A DNA stretch of 64,000 bases, from assembly GCF_018343535.1 (NCBI RefSeq), contig NZ_JAGYPF010000004.1:331666-395665 (forward strand), read 5' to 3'. The notes beneath the pieces were generated by a model, which saw only the letters and a program-made list of their open reading frames with translations, was not told where the DNA came from and did no database searches. Source of the stretch: Neobacillus rhizophilus (GTDB lineage Bacteria > Bacillota > Bacilli > Bacillales > Cytobacillaceae). Of the stretch, positions 24,914 through 34,050 are shown one piece after another. The first letter of the stretch is position 1; each line of letters starts with the position of its first letter. A program made the position numbers and the translations under genes.

Positions 24914-26392
24914 ATGTCAATGATACAAGTTCAAGACTTAACTTTTTCTTATCCAGGTAGCTTTGATAATATTTTTGAAGGTGTAAACTTTCAAATAGAT
25001 ACGGATTGGAAACTTGGATTTATCGGTAGAAATGGAAGAGGTAAAACAACATTCTTTAATTTATTATTAGGGAATTATGAGTATTCTGGGAAAATCATTT
25101 CCTCGGTAGAATTTAATTATTTTCCTTATCCAGTTTCGGATCAAAACAAGTATACTCATGAAATCCTTGAAGAAATTTGCCCCGAAGCAGAAGATTGGGA
25201 ATTTCTTCGTGAAATATCCTATCTAAATGTTGATGCCGAGGTCATGTACCGACCATTTAAAACATTATCAAATGGAGAACAAACAAAGGTGTTGCTTGCC
25301 GCACTTTTTTTGAATGAGGGTCAATTTTTATTAATTGATGAGCCAACCAATCATCTAGACACTGATGCACGAAAGATGGTCTCTGATTATCTAAGGAAGA
25401 AAAAAGGGTTTATTTTAATTTCACATGACAGAATCTTTTTAGATGGATGCGTTGACCATATCTTATCTATAAATAGAGCAAATATTGAAGTTCAAAGTGG
25501 TAACTATTCTTCATGGAAGTTAAATTTTGATAGACAGCAGGAACACGAAGAGGCAACAAATCAGCGTCTACAAAAAGACATAGGGAGATTAAAACAGTCT
25601 TCAAAACGTTCAGCTGGTTGGTCTAATCAAGTGGAAGCTTCCAAAAATGGAACAACAAATTCAGGTTCTAAGTTAGACAAGGGTTTTGTAGGACATAAAG
25701 CGGCAAAGATGATGAAGAGAGCAAAGAACATTGAAGCAAGGCAACAAAAAGCTATCGAGGAAAAGTCAAAACTGCTAAAAAATGTGGAAAAAACCGAGTC
25801 ATTAAAATTAGAACCATTGGAATTTCATTCAGATGAATTGATTGTTTTGGCTGATGTGTCCGTTAAGTACGATGACCAAATAGTGAATAAGCCAATTAGC
25901 TTTATAGTTGAACAAGGTGACAGAATTGTACTTGATGGAAAGAATGGAAGCGGAAAAAGTAGTATCCTAAAATTAATTCTAGGAAACCCGATACAGCATA
26001 CAGGTTCAATGCACTTAGGTTCAGGCCTCATTATTTCCTATGTCCAACAAGATACTTCACATTTGAAGGGACTGTTAACGGATTTTATTGAAATGCATGA
26101 GATTGATGAAACGTTATTTAAATCCATCCTACGTAAGCTGGATTTTGACCGAATTCAATTTGAGAAAGATATATCTCATTATTCTGGTGGACAAAAGAAA
26201 AAGCTGCTTATAGCCAAAAGTTTATGTGAAAAAGCTCATTTATATATATGGGATGAACCGTTAAATTTTATTGATATTTATTCGCGCATGCAGATTGAAG
26301 AGCTTATTCAAAGATTTAATCCCACAATGGTTATTGTTGAGCATGATCAGGCATTTCAACAAACAGTTGCAACAAAAACTATATTTATGTAG
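24914..26392 (+). CDS. Lsa-family ABC-F ribosomal protection protein
   Basis: Two ABC ATPase domains in one chain of 492 residues without membrane segments. Domain 1: Walker A GFIGRNGRGKTTF, signature LSNGEQTK, Walker B FLLIDEPTNHLD. Linker of about 90 residues rich in K/Q/E. Domain 2: Walker A LDGKNGSGKSS, signature YSGGQKKKLL, Walker B LYIWDEPLNFID. WKLGFIGRNGRGKTT and the linker pattern are typical of Lsa proteins, which displace lincosamides, streptogramin A and pleuromutilins from the ribosome. ATG 24914 has AAAGGAGG 7 bases before it; the long in-frame extension from 24854 is leader DNA. After the stop, the +1 frame continues (YVVKYEEFEDLISKSSY), so the C-terminus may be slightly shortened. 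The drug spectrum cannot be read from sequence. Confidence 0.92.
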   Translation: MSMIQVQDLTFSYPGSFDNIFEGVNFQIDTDWKLGFIGRNGRGKTTFFNLLLGNYEYSGKIISSVEFNYFPYPVSDQNKYTHEILEEICPEAEDWEFLREISYLNVDAEVMYRPFKTLSNGEQTKVLLAALFLNEGQFLLIDEPTNHLDTDARKMVSDYLRKKKGFILISHDRIFLDGCVDHILSINRANIEVQSGNYSSWKLNFDRQQEHEEATNQRLQKDIGRLKQSSKRSAGWSNQVEASKNGTTNSGSKLDKGFVGHKAAKMMKRAKNIEARQQKAIEEKSKLLKNVEKTESLKLEPLEFHSDELIVLADVSVKYDDQIVNKPISFIVEQGDRIVLDGKNGSGKSSILKLILGNPIQHTGSMHLGSGLIISYVQQDTSHLKGLLTDFIEMHEIDETLFKSILRKLDFDRIQFEKDISHYSGGQKKKLLIAKSLCEKAHLYIWDEPLNFIDIYSRMQIEELIQRFNPTMVIVEHDQAFQQTVATKTIFM

Positions 26393-26872
26393 TTAAATAT
26401 GAAGAATTTGAAGATTTAATCAGTAAATCAAGTTATTAAACTATACTGCTTTAGTTGAAGAACGCAGCTAAAATGATCAAACTTTTTTTATGAAGACTAA
26501 ACTTAAATCTGTTAGAGAAGAATTCATTTTGATCAATCTTTTTTCAAAATACTAAAGGGTGCAAGAGTTAAAGATCGGAGCTACCATAATGGTGGCTTTT
26601 TCTTATTCGACTCTAAAGGGCAGTTAAGTTAAACAAAAAAAGAAGTATTTTTCGAGAATTTTAAGGATTATAACCTTTGAGGATTTATCAATAAGGAAGA
26701 GCTCCTTTGGTATAAGGATTAAAAATACCTTTAATTCGAGACTCTTTAATTGAAAGTAATTAATAGAAGGTTTATTATTAACTTGTTCACTAAAAGCACA
26801 TAATAGAAATTGTTCATGAAGTTGTTTTCTTAACAGAAAAAGACTTGAAAATTTCGAAAGGAGAAATTCAAA
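26393..26872. other. Intergenic region after the ABC-F gene
   Basis: AT-rich with no supported gene apart from a terminator at 26579. The last 100 bases should contain the SDR promoter. Confidence 0.4.
26579..26602 (+). terminator. Terminator downstream of the ABC-F gene
   Basis: AGCTACCAT (26579-26587) and ATGGTGGCT (26589-26597) pair with one G-U, followed by TTTTT. Confidence 0.7.
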
Positions 26873-27616
26873 ATGGGAAAATTAGATGGAAAAGTAGCAA
26901 TCATTACAGGGGCAGCACAAGGTATGGGTGCTATGCATGCTAGTAAATTCGTTGAAGAAGGTGCGAAAGTAGCGATTACTGATCTTAACTTCGAAGGTGC
27001 GCAAAAATTAGCCGATGAATTAGGAGAAAACGCAATCGCTCTTAAATTAGATGTTTCTAATGAAGGGAACTGGTTAGAAGTTGTAGCAAAAACAGAAGAT
27101 ACATTTGGTCCTATCAACGTTTTAGTAAACAACGCAGGAATTGGTATCTTCAAAACATTGGAAGAACTAACTGTAAAAGACTTCGAATTAACATTTAAAG
27201 TAGATGAGCTTGGTGTATTTTTAGGAATGCAAAAAGTACTCCCTTCAATGAAAAAAGCTGGCGTAGGTTCTATTATTAACATTTCATCCGTAGATGGTTT
27301 GGTAAGTGCCCCAACGGCTATTGCTTATAGTGCTTCTAAACATGCTGTAACTGGTATGACTAAAGGTGCGGCTACTGAGCTTGGGCAATATAACATCCGT
27401 GTAAATTCTGTACATCCAGGAATTATCAAAACACCTATGGCTGACCAACCAGATGTTGAAGAATATCTTAAGCAACTTGAACAAGATATTCCACTAAGAA
27501 GAAGAGCAGAAGTAGAAGAAGTATCTAATTTAGTTGTATACCTTGCTTCTGACGATTCTAGTTATTCAACCGGAGCACAATTCGTTGTCGATGGCGGTAT
27601 GATTTCAGATTTGTAA
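26873..27616 (+). CDS. SDR-family oxidoreductase (paralogue 1)
   Basis: Classical short-chain dehydrogenase of 247 residues: cofactor motif TGAAQGMG near the N-terminus, NNAG, and the catalytic set Ser (INISSVDG), Tyr and Lys (YSASKHA), ending ..GAQFVVDGGMISDL. NAD(P)-dependent oxidation or reduction of an alcohol or ketone; the substrate is unknown. Preceded by GAAAGGAGAAATTCAAA and closed by its own terminator, so monocistronic. Related to the SDR at 46043. Confidence 0.92.
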   Translation: MGKLDGKVAIITGAAQGMGAMHASKFVEEGAKVAITDLNFEGAQKLADELGENAIALKLDVSNEGNWLEVVAKTEDTFGPINVLVNNAGIGIFKTLEELTVKDFELTFKVDELGVFLGMQKVLPSMKKAGVGSIINISSVDGLVSAPTAIAYSASKHAVTGMTKGAATELGQYNIRVNSVHPGIIKTPMADQPDVEEYLKQLEQDIPLRRRAEVEEVSNLVVYLASDDSSYSTGAQFVVDGGMISDL

Positions 27617-27632
27617 TTAAATTAAACTTATG

Positions 27633-27660
27633 ACCCCAACATTGGAAGTTGGGGTATTTT
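27633..27660 (+). terminator. Terminator of SDR gene
   Basis: ACCCCAAC (27633-27640) pairs perfectly with GTTGGGGT (27648-27655), then ATTTTATT. Confidence 0.85.
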
Positions 27661-27794
27661 ATTGTCATCATTAGATGCACAACTAAATAATGCCGTTAAG
27701 ACAAGAATCAGGTGATAATAAATCTTCTGTTTGTATTTCAGCTAATATGCCACATTCGAAGGGGGGGACAATAGGATTAAAAAAAAGAGATGAA

Positions 27795-28307
27795 CTAAAC
27801 TAGCCCTTCACGTGAAATATATAAGTGCATAATATGTTGTTCGCCGTTTGGCCCTAAGAAGATTTCATTGTGATCTACAAATCCAGTCTTTTTATATAGA
27901 TTGATAGCAGCCGTATTTCGCTTATTTACTCCTAAAACTACTTCGTTAACATTCTGGAAATTGTTGTTAACAAAACGGGGTAATAAAAGAAGTCCCTGCT
28001 TGGCAAAACCTTTACCCTGAAAGTCATTATTAATAGAAAAAGCTGTTAGTAATCTAGCATTCAAATTTTTTGTATATTTCAAGACTTTTTCACCAGATTC
28101 TAAGGCAAAAAAGCCAACTGGAATATCCTTAACTAGTATTAAAACATGAATGGTGTCTTGAGATGTGGTTGGATTATTAATTTTTTCTAAAGGATAACAG
28201 GTGAATTGTAGCTTCTCTGGAGGCAAGTAAAAATTCGAAATAAATAGTTCGTAATGGTCTGTATACTTAACCAGCTGGACTAAATTGTTTTTAGTCTTAG
28301 ATTCCAT
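27795..28307 (-). CDS. GNAT family N-acetyltransferase
   Basis: Protein of 170 residues with a GNAT core: VLILVKDIPVGFFALESG (beta strands 2-3), LLTAFSINNDFQGKGFAKQGLLLLPRFV (the acetyl-CoA Q/RxxGxG/A loop is QGKGFA), and EVVLGVNKRNTAAINLYKKTGFVDHNE. The start at 28307 is preceded by AAAGGAGCACCTAC. The acceptor substrate is not predictable. Confidence 0.9.
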   Translation of the reverse strand: MESKTKNNLVQLVKYTDHYELFISNFYLPPEKLQFTCYPLEKINNPTTSQDTIHVLILVKDIPVGFFALESGEKVLKYTKNLNARLLTAFSINNDFQGKGFAKQGLLLLPRFVNNNFQNVNEVVLGVNKRNTAAINLYKKTGFVDHNEIFLGPNGEQHIMHLYISREGLV

Positions 28308-28463
28308 GTAGGTGCTCCTTTCTTTATATGTATAAGTAGATTATAAAATAAAGGAAAAATAGAAACAACTGTTCTGTGATTAGGCTGGTTAATATAATAA
28401 GGCAGGCATAAATTTATCCCACATTTGGAAATATATTATAAATTGTTCCTAAAGGTGGATTAG

Positions 28464-29252
28464 ATGAACAACTATACAAATGATAATACAGCTAGACGGT
28501 ATAAAGCCCATGTTAGTATTTGGGGCACAACCCAATTGCATTTAAGAAATCCATACATTATTGCATGGTGGTCTGCTGCATTCCCTGGATTTGGGCATAT
28601 GCTATTATCTAAATATCTTAGAGGATATGCGTTATTTATTTGGGAAGTGGTTGTTAATATCAAGGCACATGTTAATTCTTCGATGATTTATTCCTTTCAG
28701 GGGAATATTGACATGGCAAAAGAGGTATTGGACACAAGATGGCTTCTTATGTATATTCCTGTTTACCTCTTCGGCATTTGGGACAGTTACCGGACAACAG
28801 TAGACATGAATAAATTCTGTCTTTTAGCTGAGAGAGAGGAACACCGCTATAATTCATTTGCATTAGGAGCGTTAGAAATTAACTACTTAGATAAGCGAAA
28901 TCCCATACTTTCCGTTTTGTGGTCGTTGTTTATCCCTGGTCTTGGGCAGCTTTATATACATAGGATACTAACTGCTTTTTTTGTCATCGTATGGTTAGTG
29001 ATATTTTATTATTATTCACATGCTCAAGAAGCTGTATTACTTTTATTTTTAGGGAAAGTAAAGGAAGCAACTTCGGTACTAAATCCAGAGTGGCTTCTTT
29101 TTATCCCTTCACACTATGGTTTTGCAGCTTATGATTCTTATAGTAATACAGTTGAGAATAATAAACTTTTCGAAAAAGAGTTACGAAATCATTTGACCGA
29201 GAATTATCAATCGGATGGCTTCAAACTACTAAAAGGACAAAAAGTGAAGTGA
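28464..29252 (+). CDS. Multi-pass membrane protein with internal duplication
   Basis: Protein of 262 residues. Two halves are alike: AAFPGFGHMLLSKYLRGYALFIWEVVVNI (about residues 33-61) and SLFIPGLGQLYIHRILTAFFVIVWLVIFY (about 152-180), each followed by a segment with LDTRWLLMYIP.. / LNPEWLLFIPS.. and then YLFGIWDSYRTTVDMNK / YGFAAYDSYSNTVENNK. Each half has about two or three membrane helices. The PGxGxx...R.Y motif is reminiscent of TM2-type domains. No function is known. It is 6 bases before the next gene, so the two form an operon. Confidence 0.7.
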   Translation: MNNYTNDNTARRYKAHVSIWGTTQLHLRNPYIIAWWSAAFPGFGHMLLSKYLRGYALFIWEVVVNIKAHVNSSMIYSFQGNIDMAKEVLDTRWLLMYIPVYLFGIWDSYRTTVDMNKFCLLAEREEHRYNSFALGALEINYLDKRNPILSVLWSLFIPGLGQLYIHRILTAFFVIVWLVIFYYYSHAQEAVLLLFLGKVKEATSVLNPEWLLFIPSHYGFAAYDSYSNTVENNKLFEKELRNHLTENYQSDGFKLLKGQKVK

Positions 29253-29258
29253 TAACAG

Positions 29259-29717
29259 GTGCAGCTATTTTCAACATTTGAAACCACTGGATTCTTAGAA
29301 ATGGCCATATCAACGCTAGAGAAGAAAGGGATTAAAAAAGAAAGCATATTTGCTGTTCCTCTGGATAATAGAGTGGAAGAACGAAAAATTTTAGATACCC
29401 TGCATCGATCTGACGGTACAAGCCTGATTGATATTGGAATGGCGCTTGCCACTGCATTTTCAGTTATTGGAGCAAGTATTGGATTTAAATTAGCTTGGGG
29501 ACCAATTTATTGGGGACTGATAGGTGCATTTGTTGGATTTGTTCTTGGATTTGCTATTCGGCTTTTTATGGAATTGGTTATAAAGAAAAAGAAAAAAGTT
29601 TTAAAAGGAAAACATTCTGAAGTAATCTTAATTGTTGATTGTGAAGAATCACAAGCTGATATAGTAGAAGATATACTTTGGAGCCATTTTGCATTAGGAG
29701 TAGCAAAAGTAAAATGA
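29259..29717 (+). CDS. Uncharacterised small membrane protein with glycine-rich hairpin
   Basis: Protein of 152 residues from GTG 29259. The first 75 residues are soluble (GFLEMAISTLEKKGIKKESIFAVPLDNRVEE), then a pair of membrane helices rich in Gly and Ala (ATAFSVIGASIGFKLAWGPIYWGLIGAFVGFVLGFAIRLF), then a basic stretch KKKKKVLKGK and a short C-terminal soluble segment. The layout resembles general-stress membrane proteins with an N-terminal sensor-like domain, but no family is assigned. Probably co-transcribed with the duplicated membrane protein upstream. Confidence 0.65.
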   Translation: MQLFSTFETTGFLEMAISTLEKKGIKKESIFAVPLDNRVEERKILDTLHRSDGTSLIDIGMALATAFSVIGASIGFKLAWGPIYWGLIGAFVGFVLGFAIRLFMELVIKKKKKVLKGKHSEVILIVDCEESQADIVEDILWSHFALGVAKVK

Positions 29718-29776
29718 TTCGTTATTTTTCTTCACTTAAACTGCCCTTTAGTTGATTAACAATGTAGAGCCCAAAT

Positions 29777-29807
29777 AAAAAGTGATGGATAAAGACCATC
29801 ACTTTTT
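29777..29807 (-). terminator. Bidirectional terminator, originally of hup
   Basis: AAAAAGTGATGG (29777-29788) pairs perfectly with CCATCACTTTTT (29796-29807). It lies between convergent units: the small membrane protein gene and the HU remnant. Confidence 0.85.
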
Positions 29808-29821
29808 ATTAAGAATACTAT

Positions 29822-29977
29822 TTACCTGCTACATCATCCTTTAAATGCTTTAGGGATTAAATGCTGGTACTTTTTCATCTTGGATTCAATTTCTTCTCCA
29901 GTTTGTGGGTTTCGTTCCTTACGAGCAGCACGTTCACGAACTTCAAAGTTACCGAAACCATTTAATTGAACTTTATC
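29822..29977 (-). pseudogene. HU-type DNA-binding protein (HupA/HBsu), 5'-truncated and frameshifted
   Basis: The minus strand reads [31 protein letters not shown], nearly identical to the DNA-binding arm region of Bacillus HU, then shifts frame: the expected KVPAFKPGKALKD tail is recognisable only by combining frames (KVPAF.., then LKDDVAGK). The first half of the gene is missing; the frame breaks off where the ABC permease gene ends (29982). HU is essential or nearly so, so an intact copy must exist elsewhere. Confidence 0.85.
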
Positions 29978-29981
29978 TCTA

Positions 29982-30929
29982 TTATTTAATATACGAATTG
30001 GAAGTAATTGCAGATCTACGATTAAAATAGGCTTCTAAGGAATCATTTATAAAAGCCATACTTAATGCTGTGCATACAAAGAACATGATTGGAACTAGTA
30101 CCATCCAATGGTAGGAATAAAGGTAGCTAATGCTGCCGCCAATCACTCCCGACCATTCATATGAAAGTGAGAGCGGGGGAGTATCAAGGTCTCCATATGG
30201 GACATCCGTACCACCGAAGAACAGACTCATAAAGCCAAGATGGGCTAACAGCTGCAGAACTTGTATGAATTGTTGGCCAAATAGTAAGATCCATTTCTCA
30301 TAAACGTGTGGAACAATATGTTTGAAAAACAAATAAACTTTACTCCCACCCATTGTTTTGGCAGCCTCAATAAACTCTTCCTTTTCAACAAGCCTCATTT
30401 CACTTGAAAGATGGACTGTTAAATTGGGAATCGCAATTATGACTAGAATGAATGTCTCAAATAATGCCCGTTGCCAAAAAAGTGTGGAAAATCCATCAAT
30501 GGGCTCCCACAAAACACTATGAAGGATAAAATAGGCAATAATTGTCTGGGGCACCACCGAAAAAGGTTCAAAAATGACTTTAATAGTATCGTAGATTCTC
30601 GGCTTTAACGGATAAATGAAGGCACTCAAGACCAGTGAAAACAATAGGCGAAGACTTGTTACGATAAAGGTAATCCCAATTGTCCATTTTGCTCCTTCAA
30701 TCATCATTTGCCCAAGGTTATATCCAAATATGTCCGTACCAGTAATATACACAGTGAATGGCGGATGAGGCGGTGCGGCTTTTAGATTTCCGTTATCATC
30801 ATAAATAAACCTAAACAGTTCGATTTCACCATTATTGACAATGGTATTTAAAAAACTTAATGTCAGTAAAGTTGTCAGAAAAAGAACACTAATGACGAAT
30901 CTTTTCTTTTTTAATAGAAATTGAACCAT
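29982..30929 (-). CDS. ABC transporter permease, dipeptide/nickel (DppC) type
   Basis: Membrane protein of 315 residues with an N-terminal helix, a periplasmic-side loop containing [20 protein letters not shown], and the BPD transmembrane domain whose EAA loop reads [33 protein letters not shown] corresponds to the GTDxxGRD motif of DppC-type permeases. It follows the other permease with about one base between them. No ATPase or binding protein is adjacent, so the pair must use components encoded elsewhere or is a leftover. Confidence 0.85.
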   Translation of the reverse strand: MVQFLLKKKRFVISVLFLTTLLTLSFLNTIVNNGEIELFRFIYDDNGNLKAAPPHPPFTVYITGTDIFGYNLGQMMIEGAKWTIGITFIVTSLRLLFSLVLSAFIYPLKPRIYDTIKVIFEPFSVVPQTIIAYFILHSVLWEPIDGFSTLFWQRALFETFILVIIAIPNLTVHLSSEMRLVEKEEFIEAAKTMGGSKVYLFFKHIVPHVYEKWILLFGQQFIQVLQLLAHLGFMSLFFGGTDVPYGDLDTPPLSLSYEWSGVIGGSISYLYSYHWMVLVPIMFFVCTALSMAFINDSLEAYFNRRSAITSNSYIK

Positions 30930-30930
30930 A

Positions 30931-31776
30931 TCATCTATTATCCTTTCTATTCGAAAAGCTTACCCATTCATAGACCCGATAGAGTATAAATAATGGAACA
31001 AATATTAGCAGGCAGCCGATAATAAATGGATCGGGCCCCAATAACATGGTGCGTGACAAACCGTTTAAATTAAATAAATAATCGATGACTAACAATGTGG
31101 AAAGCATGGACCAAAAGACCGTTTTGGAGGATCCAAACATACTCTCGATAATATTTCTAATGACATGGACATTCAAGATGTAGGAAAACTTTAATCCTTT
31201 GGCTTTAGCCTGCAGAATGTAGTTCTTTTCCAATTCCTCCTCAATGTGGAGAATTAATATTCTTGTCACATAAAAGCTAATTGGAACACCTAAGCAAATA
31301 ACTGGCAGGAGAACGGCTTTTTCCCTGACAGATACGACCTGTGCAAGCTTTATTCCCGTTTTCTTAAAAATGATAATTACAGACAATTGGAGCAAGAGAA
31401 TCAGCATCAAATCTGGTATGGATTCGGCTGCCTTCAGAAGATTTTTCACCCAATGCATTTTATTTTTAAAAAAGAAAAAGGTTAGGTAGGAAACGAAGAC
31501 AGCAATACTACAGGCAAGTAGAAGCCCAAGACCAAATAGTTTCATAGATTCTATGTAACGTACCAAAATAATTGGGAACAAAGAGTTTTTGCCATCAATC
31601 TTAAACTCTCCGATGGTAAAGAGCTTAATGTTCAAATCCGAAACGGCATGTAAATAATCCGTTAGGTTAAAGGGTAAATTTTGGAATAATATAGGAAAAG
31701 CCGTAATGAGAATCAAAATCTCCACACCAATCAAGCAATGCAAAATAAAGTAAAATATTTTTTTTATGACATTCAT
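30931..31776 (-). CDS. ABC transporter permease, dipeptide/nickel (DppB) type
   Basis: Protein of 281 residues with six predicted membrane helices. The EAA-type cytoplasmic loop is NYILQAKAKGLKFSYILNVHVIRNII, with the conserved AxxxG spacing, and the C-terminus has the LNGLSRTMLLGPDPFIIG segment typical of DppB proteins. First gene of a two-gene operon. Partner ATPase and substrate-binding protein are not in this neighbourhood. The substrate cannot be inferred. Confidence 0.82.
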   Translation of the reverse strand: MNVIKKIFYFILHCLIGVEILILITAFPILFQNLPFNLTDYLHAVSDLNIKLFTIGEFKIDGKNSLFPIILVRYIESMKLFGLGLLLACSIAVFVSYLTFFFFKNKMHWVKNLLKAAESIPDLMLILLLQLSVIIIFKKTGIKLAQVVSVREKAVLLPVICLGVPISFYVTRILILHIEEELEKNYILQAKAKGLKFSYILNVHVIRNIIESMFGSSKTVFWSMLSTLLVIDYLFNLNGLSRTMLLGPDPFIIGCLLIFVPLFILYRVYEWVSFSNRKDNR

Positions 31777-31994
31777 AGGGACTCCTCTTTATTAAATGTA
31801 GGAATTTAATACAGTATTGGTAATAATTAGACGAACTCTAATTCAAAAACGTTTCATTAAAAAAACTCTTTTTAAATGGGTTCGAGCACATTAAAACTAT
31901 GAAAGAAAATTTTTGTAATCATATAAAATCAGGTCTTTATTCAACCCCAAATTAATATAATGGCTTAGTTAAACTTAAGCCAGAGGTGGTTGAA

Positions 31995-32663
31995 TTGGAG
32001 ATATTTGGTTTGTCGTTCACGGTGCTTTTGGAGGTTATTTTAATCAATATAGTATTGAGTGGCGATAACGCGGTTGTGATTGCTATGGCGGCTCGTAATG
32101 TTCCAAAAAAACAACAAAAGAAAGCAATCTTTTGGGGCACAGTTGGAGCCATTATTTTACGATTAATTTTTGCAGTAGCAATAGTGTACCTATTAGAGTT
32201 ACCATTCTTAACCTTTGCTGGCGGCCTGCTTCTCGTATATATAGCCATTAAACTGTTAGTTGATGAGGCAGGGGGTTCTCATAGGGAAGGTGGTTCAAGT
32301 TTATTTTCGGCAGTGAAAACCATTATTGCTGCTGATGCAGTGATGTCCCTTGATAATGTACTAGCTCTTGCCGGTGCCGTTAAAGGAAATTTAGCTGGTA
32401 TTATCATCGGTGTGATGGTTAGTATCCCAATCGTCGTTTTTGGAAGCCAATTCATATTAAAAGCTATGGAAAAGTACCTGATTATCACCTATGCTGGTGC
32501 TGGAATATTAGCGTGGACAGCAGGTGAAATGATGGTCGGAGAACCAAAATTCCAGCCAATCCTCCCAAATGATTTTCACTTATTGGTACCAACTGCTATT
32601 ACAGTTCTTGTTATAGGTTTTGGATATATCATTTCAAAGATTAATGCAGCTAAAGAAGGCTAA
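31995..32663 (+). CDS. TerC family membrane protein (YjbE-like)
   Basis: Integral membrane protein of about 222 residues. TerC hallmarks are NIVLSGDNAVVIAMAARNVP in the first helix region and AADAVMSLDNVLALAGAVKGN in the middle, the two acidic DN motifs that bind metal. Members export manganese in Bacillus, including to metallate secreted proteins. TTG 31995 lies 5 bases after GAGGTG; GTG 31986 is an alternative. No yybP-ykoY manganese riboswitch could be recognised upstream. A second TerC gene starts at 63470. Confidence 0.88.
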   Translation: MEIFGLSFTVLLEVILINIVLSGDNAVVIAMAARNVPKKQQKKAIFWGTVGAIILRLIFAVAIVYLLELPFLTFAGGLLLVYIAIKLLVDEAGGSHREGGSSLFSAVKTIIAADAVMSLDNVLALAGAVKGNLAGIIIGVMVSIPIVVFGSQFILKAMEKYLIITYAGAGILAWTAGEMMVGEPKFQPILPNDFHLLVPTAITVLVIGFGYIISKINAAKEG

Positions 32664-32998
32664 AAAAATATAAGGTTAAAATGGACAACGATAGGAATTA
32701 GACTGTTGTTCTTTTTGCTTGTTGAAATCATTTTTTGGGGCCATGGATTACATCTGGAACCACTCGTCTTTAGTCTTTTTGTGATAAAAAAATGGGGAAG
32801 TAAAGAAATCGTACTCTAGCTGTAACATTATTCTCCGATATGTAAATACCTTCATAGAATTAGCATAATTGTTACCGATTCTTATCATGAAATGCCAAAC
32901 CTCTAGTGTTATGATAATGCAAAGCCAAATTTTCAGGAGGTATTTTTATAGAAAAGATACTCATCCAATGAAAAATGGCGCTTTAAGGAGGTTTTATT
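32664..32998. other. Intergenic region with a possible membrane-peptide frame
   Basis: Frame at about 32679-32819 reads ...RLLFFLLVEIIFWGHGLHLEPLVFSLFVIKKWGSKEIVL but has no start codon with a ribosome binding site, so it is at most a remnant. The rest is AT-rich promoter DNA. Confidence 0.3.
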
Positions 32999-33874
32999 TT
33001 GAAACTCAAATTAAAGGCAATGTTTCTTGCTATAGCGATGCTTGTCTCGATCCCTTCGATCTGCTTTGCAGACGCATCAAAAGGAGATGTAATTGTTACG
33101 TTAGGAGAAAACCTGACACAACAGCAAAAAAATGACATGTTAGCAGAGTTAAGGGCACCGGAAAACGTGCAAATGATTACCGTAACCAATCAAGAAGAGC
33201 ATGAATATTTAGGGGAGTTTGTTCCCAAGGCACAAATTGGCAACAAAGCTATTTCATCAGCAAGTATCACAATCGACGCTAAGGATTCCGGGTTAAAGGT
33301 TCAAACGAATAATATTACTTGGGTAACAGAGGAAATGTATAAAAATGCCTTGATGACAGCAGGGGTAAAGGATGCAACAATCAAGATTACTGCTCCCTTT
33401 GCAGTATCAGGAACGGCTGCTTTGACGGGGATTATGAAAGCTTATGAAACAACCACGAATAAAGAAATTCCAGAAGAGGTCAAAAAAGCGGCCAATGAAG
33501 AAATGGTGAAAACCGCACAGCTTGGTGATTCCATTGGAGCGGACAAAGCCGCTGCTCTTATGGGAAAAGTCAAAGATGAAATCGCCAAAAATGATCCAAA
33601 AACAGAAGCTGACATACGGGAAATCATTCAACAAGCTGCAACAGAGCTTGGGATTTCGTTAACAAATGAAGAGTTAAATAAGTTAGTAGATTTCTTCAAC
33701 AAACTGAAGGGGATGGACATTGACTGGAACCAAGTAAAGAACCAGGTAAGTGATACGGCAGAAAAAGTCTCCAACTTTTTACATTCAGATGAGGGGCAGT
33801 CATTTTTACAAAAGCTGCAGGATTTCTTAAATCGGACAATTGAAGTGATTCGTACCAATTTAACTAATGGATAA
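32999..33874 (+). CDS. Secreted DUF1002 protein (YpuA-like)
   Basis: Protein of 291 residues with a signal peptide (MKLKLKAMFLAIAMLVSIPSICFA). The mature part begins DASKGDVIVTLGENLTQQQKNDML and contains ITWVTEEMYKNALMTAGVKDATIKITAPFAVSGTAALTGIMKAYE, characteristic of DUF1002, then a helical C-terminal part. TTG 32999 follows AAGGAGGTTTTAT. B. subtilis YpuA is the closest named relative I recognise; its molecular function is unclear, with suspected links to the cell envelope. Monocistronic. Confidence 0.87.
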   Translation: MKLKLKAMFLAIAMLVSIPSICFADASKGDVIVTLGENLTQQQKNDMLAELRAPENVQMITVTNQEEHEYLGEFVPKAQIGNKAISSASITIDAKDSGLKVQTNNITWVTEEMYKNALMTAGVKDATIKITAPFAVSGTAALTGIMKAYETTTNKEIPEEVKKAANEEMVKTAQLGDSIGADKAAALMGKVKDEIAKNDPKTEADIREIIQQAATELGISLTNEELNKLVDFFNKLKGMDIDWNQVKNQVSDTAEKVSNFLHSDEGQSFLQKLQDFLNRTIEVIRTNLTNG

Positions 33875-34002
33875 AATTTATTCTTGCGTGTTCCTAATCA
33901 AAAAAACGAAGGATATGTCCTCCACGTCTGAAAGATCTTCGAAATGAAATGCATAATTGGGGATTGAATGATAGATGTATAAATAGGATAGGAGTTATGA
34001 CA

Positions 34003-34028
34003 AACAAGACGGCAGCAGCCGTCTTGTT
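34003..34028. terminator. Bidirectional terminator between convergent genes
   Basis: AACAAGACGGC (34003-34013) pairs perfectly with GCCGTCTTGTT (34018-34028) around a 4-base loop, between the DUF1002 gene and the acidic lipoprotein gene. T-runs are weak on both sides. Confidence 0.7.
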
Positions 34029-34050
34029 CAATTTTGCATGCTACTTTTCC

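Noticed and set aside
31777..31994. yybP-ykoY manganese riboswitch before the TerC gene
   Set aside because: No matching conserved core was found in the leader.
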